From UMGS75 sp963648435 (GTDB taxonomy: Bacteria; Bacillota_I; Bacilli_A; ML615J-28; CAG-313), in the NCBI GenBank assembly GCA_963648435.1, contig CAVJDT010000055.1, positions 1 to 9,717 on the forward strand: a stretch of 9,717 nt of DNA. The letters run 5' to 3'. This document shows, piece after piece, positions 1 to 5,480 of this stretch; position 1 is the first letter of the stretch, and each line of letters begins with the position of its first letter. The notes beneath the pieces are model-generated. The model searched no databases. It had not been told where the DNA came from and saw only the letters and a list, made by a program, of their open reading frames with translations. The translations under genes and the position numbers were made by a program.

Positions 1-2
1 AA

Positions 3-518
3 ATTGTAGAAAAAGAAAACAGCGAAATCATAAAAGATTATGCTCCGTATTTTTCACATGCACAAGGTGTTAATAGACTACAAATTATGCTAAAAGATAA
101 TGGTGAGCAATATAAATATGATGCATTTTGTGATAATGGTGGTATTGAAGTAACCCGCATTTCTGGTGAGTTTGAAAAGGAAATAAATGATTTCACTATA
201 TCTAATGATATAGTTGGTTGGAAGCCCATTAATCGAGATGTAAGAGATGGTAGCGATCCATATGAATCTGAGATATTTCAATATGCCCATGTTGTAATTA
301 TTCAAAAAGAAGAAGGTCACATAGTTGGATGTGCAATACTTGAGCTTACGCTTGATGCTGTTGATGAATATCATGATAAATTTGTAAGAGCCTATACCGC
401 TGAACTAATTGTATCAATCTCATTTCCTAAAGTAAATAGTGAGTATCAAGAGGTAACTAGAGAGTATATTGAAAATAAATTAAATAAAATTAAGGAAGGT
501 AAAAATGAAAAAAATTAA
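3..518 (+). CDS. Unrecognised protein, 3' part (5' end outside window)
   Basis: The reading frame is open from the first bases of the window to a TAA at 516-518, so at least 171 codons belong to it and the true start lies upstream; the first ATG in view, at 87, is probably internal. I do not recognise the family. The visible part is soluble-looking and acidic in the middle, with beta-strand-like stretches (YAHVVIIQK, IVGCAILELT, TAELIVSISF) and a lysine-rich end (KLNKIKEGKNEKN). There are no membrane segments. The last 14 bases overlap the ATG (505) of the next gene, and its end carries that gene's ribosome binding site, so the two were probably co-transcribed and translationally coupled. Given that the partner is a secreted-type protein, this may be an envelope-associated protein whose N-terminal signal is outside the window; that is inference only. 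Confidence 0.7.
   Translation: MVEKENSEIIKDYAPYFSHAQGVNRLQIMLKDNGEQYKYDAFCDNGGIEVTRISGEFEKEINDFTISNDIVGWKPINRDVRDGSDPYESEIFQYAHVVIIQKEEGHIVGCAILELTLDAVDEYHDKFVRAYTAELIVSISFPKVNSEYQEVTREYIENKLNKIKEGKNEKN
492..507 (+). promoter_or_regulatory. Strong ribosome binding site and ATG for the (frameshifted) large secreted protein
   Basis: AAGGAAGG (492-499) stands five bases before ATG 505-507. The ATG opens a typical signal-peptide start (MKKIKIIVFV) but meets TAA at 538-540. This is the best initiation site in the region, and it shows where translation of the downstream gene was meant to begin. Confidence 0.7.
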
Positions 519-593
519 AATAATAGTATTCGTGTATTAACTTTAGTAGTATTAGTAGGTAGCAGTAAACATGCAAAAATTAAAGCAGAAAAA
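505..593 (+). other. Signal-peptide coding segment split by a frameshift
   Basis: From ATG 505 the frame reads MKKIKIIVFVY and stops at 538-540. In the frame of the big downstream ORF, the bases from 537 on read LTLVVLVGSSKHAKIKAEK and run straight into codon 594 with no stop. Together the pieces make a textbook signal peptide: a lysine-rich start, a hydrophobic core (IIVFV plus LTLVVLVG) and a possible signal peptidase site after KHA. One missing base between about 521 and 537 would explain the break. There is no homopolymer at that place; the seven-A run at 508-514 is too early, because shifting there meets stops. It could be a true mutation, a mixed or phase-variable site, or an assembly error. 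Confidence 0.65.
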
Positions 594-3029
594 TTGTCAG
601 AAATAGGGTATGCTAGACAAATTCAGTTTTTAGCGGATAATAATGTTGATGTTCCAGATGAATATTTAGAAAAAGAGTCGTTTTCAACATTCTTAAATAG
701 TATATTTACATGTTTGAAGTCAGATGAAAATTACCCATTTGCGTTTAATTCGGCTACTTTAAATATATTTATAGAAAATGTTAGAAATGCATTTAAAGCA
801 AGTAGGGATTCATTTGTTGGTAATGTATCAATGCTTCACGTGCAACGTCCTATATCCTCATTGCGAGAAAGTTTGGTATATAAAAACGGAGAATGGGTTA
901 GTTCAAATGGAGATTATTATGCGATATTTAGTGAGTATAATTGTTATGCTTTTGCGATAGATAGAATAGATGTGAATAGTGAATTTTTATCGACTAACAA
1001 ATTGAATGTTGGAAAGTTACTTGATATTGATTGGTCTGTTTCTTTAGGTATTGTTCAAACAACTCAATTGGTGGTAAATGAACTTCAAATTTTGGGTTAT
1101 CAAAATGTAGAATATCATACTTCAATACCTAGCAATTTAGATGGTAAGGATTTAATATGTGTTAGGATTGGAGAATATGATTTTCATTTTATGAAATATG
1201 ATAAAATTGATAAATGTTGGTATCATAAACCAGGTAATTCGGCAATTTTAAAATATATGGGAAATCCTAGTAACGATGCTAGTTGGCATCACGAGTATAG
1301 TATAAATGGTACTGAATACGAGTATCCAGAAATATATAATAGTTCAATTTATTATATTACATATGATACAAATGATAATAACTTGAATTGTTCTACTATT
1401 TATGATAATGCTTGCTTATTAAGATTAAGTGAAAATTCAAAACTTGATAAAGTTTATGAATTGAATGTAGATTGTGCTAAAACTTATAATTTTGATTTTA
1501 GTGGTGATAATGGCTATAAAATTAATTTATTTAATTGTATTGGGCAAACACTATATTCTATTACTTCAAGTGCTATTGATGGTAAAAATGTTATAACTTT
1601 TGACAGATACTTTAATAAAGGGAAGTATTATATTCAAGTCATGCCAATAGATGATAACACTGAATTTACTATTAATTCCATAATCAAACCGAAATATTTA
1701 GCAAGTGAATGTGAAGTAACTATGCAAGACAATGATATTAATAGTCATTTTCATTATGATGTAAATGCATTTAAAAAGAAAATACTAATTTTTAATAATA
1801 CTTTGGGTAAAGGTGTATTTAAATTTACAGTTAATGCGATAAATTCTGAAGGTTCAATAAACTATCCAAATGATTGTATTAAGATATATGATTCTAGTAA
1901 TAGAAGCGTTGAGTTAGAAAATTTATTTAGTCTAAATAATTCACCAAGAACTAATAATGAAGTAAGTGTGTATTTGCCATCCAATGGTCAATTTTATATA
2001 GAAGTTAAAATGCCAAATACCACATATACTGATATTAGTTTTTCTATAACACAAGATGATGATTTTTATGATTTAGAGTTGACAAATAAGCTAGAACAAG
2101 ATATATATGGTGAGCTATTTTCAACAACTGATATAGAAAAAGTTAAAAAAGTAGTAATTAGTCACAAAAGTTTAATAGTTTTAGATGCATTAATGTATAG
2201 TGTGCTTTCACAAGATATAAGCGTTTTTGGCTTAAAAGAGAGATACAATGAACAAACAAATAAATATTATTTAGAGAACATACTAAGTGGAAGTATTACT
2301 AATTCTAATAGGTGCCCAGAATTTAGCTTAATACTAGAGCCTGGAACATATTATTTTGGATATCTTGGAAATGAAGACAAAGTTACAGTATCTTTCGCAT
2401 TGGAAAGAGTTGTAAATAGAGAAAATGACATTGATAATGTTTTAGTAACTGATCCAGCTATAAATGAAGGATATGAATTAGGAAGTGAAGTAAAATTTAA
2501 TAATGGAACATATGGTGGTAATACTATAACAGAAGGTTTTACTAGATGTATATATTTAAGAATAAATTTTGAATTATTACTACCAATTTCAAGATTAGAA
2601 TATGATTGGTATTCAAGTGATGAAAATGTTGCGATTGTGAGCAATTATGGGACAGTTTTAGCTAAACAAGTTTCTCAAGATACTGAAGTAACAATATATG
2701 CCATACAAAAAGAAGATCCAAGAAATGTTTATAGAAAGACTTTTGTTATTAAAAAAGAAACGATGGATACCCAAATAGAAATTACTTCTACTGCAAATTA
2801 TTCATTTTCATTAGAAAATGGTACGTATAAACTAGGATTAAATAGTACAAACAGTCCATATGCATGGATTCAATGTTATGAATGGCACATTGAAAAAATT
2901 AGTGATATAGAAGTAAGTATGGATTCGTGGGGACAGATTACTTCATCGGGAATAGGAACTGTTGTAATAGTTGGAAATTATACTTTAAACTCTAGAGTAG
3001 AAATACGTATTTTATTAACGATAATATAG
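594..3029 (+). CDS. Large secreted multidomain protein with Cys/His peptidase-like region, PPC-like and BIG2-like modules (N-terminus frameshifted)
   Basis: 811 uninterrupted codons from TTG 594 to TAG 3027-3029; the natural start was almost certainly ATG 505 (see the signal-peptide entry), as TTG 594 has no good ribosome binding site. Residues counted from 594: about 100-225 hold YNCYAFAI (Cys117), DFHFMKYD (His198) and WYHKPGN (209-215), an order of Cys then His resembling papain-like cysteine peptidases or amidases. About 283-366, 388-487 and 515-605 are three beta-rich modules, each ending in a strand like GKYYIQV, GQFYIEV or GTYYFGY, as in pre-peptidase C-terminal (PPC) domains. About 660-720 and 727-811 look like Ig-like BIG2 repeats (WYSSDENVAIVSNYGTVLA; SWGQITSSGIGTVVIVG). 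No LPXTG or C-terminal membrane anchor is seen. Domain names come from pattern recognition, not a search. The likely role is an exported surface or extracellular enzyme or adhesin; the substrate is unknown. Confidence 0.7.
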   Translation: MSEIGYARQIQFLADNNVDVPDEYLEKESFSTFLNSIFTCLKSDENYPFAFNSATLNIFIENVRNAFKASRDSFVGNVSMLHVQRPISSLRESLVYKNGEWVSSNGDYYAIFSEYNCYAFAIDRIDVNSEFLSTNKLNVGKLLDIDWSVSLGIVQTTQLVVNELQILGYQNVEYHTSIPSNLDGKDLICVRIGEYDFHFMKYDKIDKCWYHKPGNSAILKYMGNPSNDASWHHEYSINGTEYEYPEIYNSSIYYITYDTNDNNLNCSTIYDNACLLRLSENSKLDKVYELNVDCAKTYNFDFSGDNGYKINLFNCIGQTLYSITSSAIDGKNVITFDRYFNKGKYYIQVMPIDDNTEFTINSIIKPKYLASECEVTMQDNDINSHFHYDVNAFKKKILIFNNTLGKGVFKFTVNAINSEGSINYPNDCIKIYDSSNRSVELENLFSLNNSPRTNNEVSVYLPSNGQFYIEVKMPNTTYTDISFSITQDDDFYDLELTNKLEQDIYGELFSTTDIEKVKKVVISHKSLIVLDALMYSVLSQDISVFGLKERYNEQTNKYYLENILSGSITNSNRCPEFSLILEPGTYYFGYLGNEDKVTVSFALERVVNRENDIDNVLVTDPAINEGYELGSEVKFNNGTYGGNTITEGFTRCIYLRINFELLLPISRLEYDWYSSDENVAIVSNYGTVLAKQVSQDTEVTIYAIQKEDPRNVYRKTFVIKKETMDTQIEITSTANYSFSLENGTYKLGLNSTNSPYAWIQCYEWHIEKISDIEVSMDSWGQITSSGIGTVVIVGNYTLNSRVEIRILLTII

Positions 3030-3049
3030 TATAAATAACTTTTAATAAC

Positions 3050-3076
3050 AAAGAGAGATGAAAAACATCTCTCTTT
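3050..3076. terminator. Hairpin terminator between convergent genes
   Basis: AAAGAGAGATG (3050-3060) pairs perfectly over 11 bp with CATCTCTCTTT (3066-3076) around an AAAAA loop. It lies 21 bases after the large plus-strand gene and 27 bases beyond the stop of the minus-strand gene. Both flanks are T/A-rich without a long pure T-run, so it probably works in both directions with moderate strength. Confidence 0.65.
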
Positions 3077-3103
3077 ATAAAATTTGATAAGTGTATTTAA
3101 AAA

Positions 3104-3601
3104 CTATTTAATAACACTTAATATATAAAAGGTATTTGTAGGTATTTCTAAAGAAGAAGATACATAAATTTCTTCATTACAGTTTTCACAACAAAGGTTA
3201 GTATGCATGAAATTATCAGGAAGCTCAGAAACAATATCATTATTAGTATTATTAATAATAAATAATAGATTATCTTTTTCAAATACTAAATGATTATTAT
3301 CGGTTAAATACCATTTTATTTCTTGTTCAAAAAATTTAGAATTTGTATCTCTTAAAGTTTTAAGAAAATGTGTAAAAGGGGTTACATCATTTTTGGGGTT
3401 TTGTAAGATACTATTAGGGTTAACCCACAAAAGTAAAGTAACTAATAAGCTTAAATCAGATTCATCATCTTTAATTAAATTAAATAATTGTTGATTAAAA
3501 GTAGGGTCTTGAATGCTATGAAAATAAATAGTATCATTTAATTCCCATAAATCAATTTTACCTTCTTTAAAAAATGTAAGTGTATTTTTCATTTCATTCA
3601 T
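3104..3601 (-). CDS. Short GH13 alpha-glucosidase-derived protein, catalytic residues absent (possible remnant)
   Basis: 165 codons, ATG 3601-3599 to TAG 3106-3104. AAAGGAG (3616-3610) stands eight bases upstream, so the start is well supported. Several stretches line up, from memory, with the C-terminal third of GH13 oligo-1,6-glucosidases and trehalose-6-phosphate hydrolases. Residues 6-20 resemble the helix before the NHDxPR block. YFHSIQDPT (25-33) sits where Y-x-NNHDQPR is expected. LLVTLLL (52-58) matches the ATLL helix, WVNPN (59-63) matches the family's P-W-x-x-VNPN, PFTHFLKTLRD (75-85) matches the YYKKLIxLR helix, and LLFIINNTN (112-120) matches the C-terminal beta domain. The catalytic barrel is missing, about 50 residues between the ATLL helix and VNPN appear deleted, and the His/Asp/Arg of NHDxPR are replaced. 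It cannot be an active glucosidase; it may be a decaying remnant or a small protein reused for another purpose. Cys137, Cys138 and Cys141 cluster near the end. Confidence 0.6.
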   Translation of the reverse strand: MNEMKNTLTFFKEGKIDLWELNDTIYFHSIQDPTFNQQLFNLIKDDESDLSLLVTLLLWVNPNSILQNPKNDVTPFTHFLKTLRDTNSKFFEQEIKWYLTDNNHLVFEKDNLLFIINNTNNDIVSELPDNFMHTNLCCENCNEEIYVSSSLEIPTNTFYILSVIK

Positions 3602-3622
3602 ATGTTAGTCTCCTTTGCAACA

Positions 3623-3631
3623 AGTATATCA
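3623..3631 (-). promoter_or_regulatory. Extended -10 promoter for the minus-strand GH13-like gene
   Basis: On the minus strand TGATATACT (3631-3623) reads as an extended -10 (TGn plus TATACT). No good -35 is seen. It would start a transcript near 3616, giving a very short leader that begins almost at the AAAGGAG site. This is plausible but unproven. Confidence 0.4.
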
Positions 3632-3698
3632 CATTTGATTGTCTAAGTGTGTCATATTTTGTCGAATACTTAAAAAAAATAAAAAATAATTATATTAC

Positions 3699-3727
3699 TT
3701 GAGAAAAAAAGTCAAATATAGTATTAT
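3699..3727 (+). promoter_or_regulatory. Sigma-A-type promoter for tdk
   Basis: TTGAGA (3699-3704), a 17-base spacer and TATTAT (3722-3727) make a near-consensus promoter. Transcription would start near 3734, leaving a leader of about 20 bases before the tdk ATG. It is divergent from the putative promoter of the minus-strand gene, so the 3602-3753 gap is a shared control region. Confidence 0.65.
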
Positions 3728-3753
3728 ATTCCAATATAAAGGTGGGTGGTAAT

Positions 3754-4347
3754 ATGGATTTAAAATGTAAAGATGGTTGGATTGAAGTTATTTGTGGCAG
3801 TATGTTTGCTGGTAAAACTGAAGAATTAATAAGAAGAGTAAATAGAATTCATTATGCAAAAAAATCAATAATTGTATTTAAACCAAAAATTGATAATCGC
3901 TATGATGAAAAAGCGGTTGTTTCACATTCTAATAAACGAATTGATTCAATTCCTATTTCCTCATCTAGTGAGATTTTAGACTACATCAATGAACTACCTT
4001 ACGCGGTAGCATTTGATGAGGCTCAATTTTTTGATCGTGGGTTAATTAACATTATTGAAAGATTAGCAAATAGTGGGGTTAGAGTAATTGTAGCTGGGCT
4101 TGATATGGATTTTAGGGGCGAACCATTTGGTATTATGCCAGAAATACTTGCTAGAGCCGAGTATGTTACTAAATTACAAGCTATTTGTCAAGTTTGTGGT
4201 GCCCCCGCAACAAGAACTCAAAGGATAATTGATGGTCACCCTGCAGACTATGATGATCCAATTATATTAGTTAGTGCTTCTGAAAAATATGAGGCAAGAT
4301 GCCGTCATTGTCATCAAGTACCACATAAAATGTATGAAAACAAATGA
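3754..4347 (+). CDS. tdk: Thymidine kinase
   Basis: Phosphorylates thymidine (and deoxyuridine) with ATP to dTMP in the cytosol; nucleotide salvage. The 197-residue protein is the usual size for the small tetrameric type II kinase. Seen directly: P-loop GSMFAGKT (15-22), DEAQFF (88-93) with the presumed catalytic Glu89, the AGLDMDFRGEPFG region (114-126) characteristic of the family, and the zinc-binding pairs CQVC (145-148) and CRHC (183-186). I chose ATG 3754 because AAAGGTGGGTGG (3738-3749) forms the ribosome binding site just before it; the longer GTG 3742 start would lie inside that site. The gene ends in TGA, overlapping the start of tadA by 14 bases, so the two are probably translationally coupled. 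Nothing suggests damage. Confidence 0.95.
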   Translation: MDLKCKDGWIEVICGSMFAGKTEELIRRVNRIHYAKKSIIVFKPKIDNRYDEKAVVSHSNKRIDSIPISSSSEILDYINELPYAVAFDEAQFFDRGLINIIERLANSGVRVIVAGLDMDFRGEPFGIMPEILARAEYVTKLQAICQVCGAPATRTQRIIDGHPADYDDPIILVSASEKYEARCRHCHQVPHKMYENK

Positions 4348-4822
4348 TGAAAAATATATGCTCATTGCATTAACTGAAGCCAAAAAAGCATATGCTTTAG
4401 GTGAAGTGCCTGTAGGAGCAGTTATTGTAAAAGATGATAAAGTTATCGCAAGAACGCATAATGAAAGGCAAAGTAAAAAAGCAGTACTTGGTCATGCTGA
4501 GGTCATTGCCATCCAAAAGGCTTGTAAAAAACTAGGAGCCTGGATATTAGATGATTGTACAATGTACGTAACCCTTGAACCTTGCTTAATGTGCGCTGGA
4601 GCTATTATTCAAGCTAGAATGAAAAGAGTATGCTATGGAGCTAGTGAGCCAAAGTTTGGTGCTTTAGGTAGTTTAACTAATGTTTCTACCATCCCTAACC
4701 TTAACCATCATCTAGAAGTTACATCCCATATTTTAGATAAAGAAAGTAGCACCTTAATAAAAAAGTTTTTCCAAGAACTAAGAAAAAAAGATAGTTCCTT
4801 GGTTGACAAAAATAAAGAATAA
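4334..4822 (+). CDS. tadA: tRNA-specific adenosine deaminase
   Basis: Converts adenosine 34 at the wobble position of tRNA-Arg(ACG) to inosine, a normally essential reaction in bacteria. The 162 residues match the family length. The cytidine/deoxycytidylate deaminase zinc site is complete: HAE at 54-56 (His54 ligand, Glu56 proton shuttle) and PCLMC at 83-87 (Cys84 and Cys87 ligands). EVPVGAVIV (24-32) is the typical N-terminal strand. The start at ATG 4334 gives MKTNDEKYM, which matches the usual N-terminus just before the first helix; earlier in-frame codons lie deep in tdk and would add an unrelated tail. It overlaps tdk by 14 bases and has no clear ribosome binding site of its own, so it is likely expressed by coupling to tdk. 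Its last codons contain the -35 box of the SRP RNA promoter. Confidence 0.95.
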   Translation: MKTNDEKYMLIALTEAKKAYALGEVPVGAVIVKDDKVIARTHNERQSKKAVLGHAEVIAIQKACKKLGAWILDDCTMYVTLEPCLMCAGAIIQARMKRVCYGASEPKFGALGSLTNVSTIPNLNHHLEVTSHILDKESSTLIKKFFQELRKKDSSLVDKNKE

Positions 4823-4831
4823 GTATATAAT
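4803..4831 (+). promoter_or_regulatory. Perfect-consensus promoter of the SRP RNA gene
   Basis: TTGACA (4803-4808), exactly 17 bases, TATAAT (4826-4831): both boxes match the sigma-A consensus at every base. The -35 box codes for Val-Asp-Lys in the end of tadA, and the -10 box begins four bases after the tadA stop. Transcription should start at about 4838-4841, exactly where the SRP RNA terminal stem begins. This fits a strong constitutive stable-RNA promoter. Confidence 0.9.
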
Positions 4832-4840
4832 ACTACTGAA

Positions 4841-4956
4841 GATTCCATTTTAAATACCTTCATCCAAGGTTCCAGCGTGAACCAGGTCAGGCCTTGATCG
4901 GAGCAGCCTTAAGCTTCTGTAACTTGTGGGTGGGGGGATTTAAGATGGAATCTTTT
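4841..4956 (+). ncRNA. ffs: Signal recognition particle RNA, small (4.5S-like) type
   Basis: This RNA binds Ffh and directs membrane-protein-synthesising ribosomes to FtsY. The conserved helix-8 core is visible: AACCAGGTCAGGCC (4880-4893) facing GGAGCAGCC (4900-4908), with the asymmetric GGTCAG/AGCAGC internal loops that Ffh recognises. The two ends (4841-4854 and 4939-4952) pair over 14 bp with one G-U, and inner segments (CCTTCATCC 4858-4866 with GGGTGGGGG 4928-4936) continue the long hairpin. At about 112-116 bases it lacks the Alu domain (helices 1-4) found in B. subtilis SRP RNA. The terminal stem runs into TTTT (4953-4956), so it may also end transcription. The tip is odd: CC-TTGATC-GG instead of the usual GNRA tetraloop. 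Exact ends are estimated to a few bases. Confidence 0.9.
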
Positions 4957-5015
4957 CTTATCATTTTAACAAAACAACAATTAAAGGTTTCTATCCATTA
5001 TAAATAAAAAAAATA

Positions 5016-5024
5016 TGATATAAT
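5016..5024 (+). promoter_or_regulatory. Extended -10 promoter before the Nudix gene
   Basis: TGATATAAT (5016-5024) is a perfect TATAAT with the TGn extension. The matching -35 position is poor, as is usual for extended -10 promoters. Transcription would start near 5031, about 25 bases before the TTG start of the Nudix gene. It probably drives the Nudix-methyltransferase-dapF-dusB block. Confidence 0.65.
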
Positions 5025-5040
5025 ACTATGGAAAAAGTAG

Positions 5041-5058
5041 AAAGAGGTGACAACATTG
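5041..5058 (+). promoter_or_regulatory. Ribosome binding site deciding a TTG start for the Nudix gene
   Basis: AAAGAGGTGA (5041-5050) is followed by CAACA and TTG 5056-5058. The in-frame GTG 5047 lies inside the purine-rich site itself, so initiation at TTG 5056 fits better and gives MTFEKSCGA, the normal start of this family. Confidence 0.65.
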
Positions 5059-5469
5059 ACATTTGAAAAATCATGTGGTGCAATTGTAATAAGAAAAAAA
5101 GATAATAGAGTTGATACATTATTAATTCAAATGTTAGGTGGACATTGGTCATTTCCTAAAGGCCATGTTGAAAATAATGAAACTGAAATTGAAACAGCTC
5201 TTCGCGAAATAAAAGAAGAAACCAATTTAGATGTGGCGCTTGATACAAGATTTAGAGAAATTACTACATATAGTCCTAAACCAGAAGTATTAAAAGATGT
5301 AATATATTTTATTGCCATCTCCAAAAGTGATAATTATATTATTCAAGAAACTGAACTAAAAGCAGCTAAATGGGTTGATATATATGAGGCTGTTTCAAAT
5401 GTTACATATGAAGATGATAAAAAAATACTTAAAAAAGCTATAAAGTATATTGAAAATAATAATATATAG
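5056..5469 (+). CDS. Nudix hydrolase, probable bis(5'-nucleosyl)-tetraphosphatase (Ap4A hydrolase)
   Basis: 137 residues, the size of a single-domain Nudix hydrolase, which cleaves nucleoside diphosphates linked to another group using Mg2+ held by the Nudix box. The box lies at 36-58: Gly36, Glu42, then R50-E51-x2-E54-E55. The Gly normally found near the end of the box is Asn57. The opening SCGAIVIRKK (6-15), the GHWSFPKGH turn (29-37), a YSPKP-like segment and the later KAAKWVDIYEA stretch resemble asymmetric Ap4A hydrolases (NUDT2-like), giving a likely role in removing Ap4A or related dinucleotides; substrate assignment is by resemblance only. The start is TTG 5056. It ends 11 bases before the ATG of the methyltransferase gene and probably heads that operon. 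Confidence 0.85.
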   Translation: MTFEKSCGAIVIRKKDNRVDTLLIQMLGGHWSFPKGHVENNETEIETALREIKEETNLDVALDTRFREITTYSPKPEVLKDVIYFIAISKSDNYIIQETELKAAKWVDIYEAVSNVTYEDDKKILKKAIKYIENNNI

Positions 5470-5480
5470 GTAGGATGATT

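Noticed and set aside
38..374. Two minus-strand open frames (38-229 and 90-374)
   Set aside because: They lie opposite the plus-strand gene open from base 3 to 518, have no ribosome binding sites and no recognisable content.
508..545. Programmed ribosomal frameshift in the signal peptide
   Set aside because: No X-XXY-YYZ slippery heptamer followed by a clear stem or pseudoknot at the place where frames must change, so mutation, phase variation or error is simpler.
778..960. Plus-strand 60-codon open frame
   Set aside because: Alternate frame inside the large gene, no ribosome binding site.
2351..2644. Minus-strand open frame of 97 codons
   Set aside because: Shadow of the large secreted-protein gene; no ribosome binding site and low-complexity Ser/Leu content.
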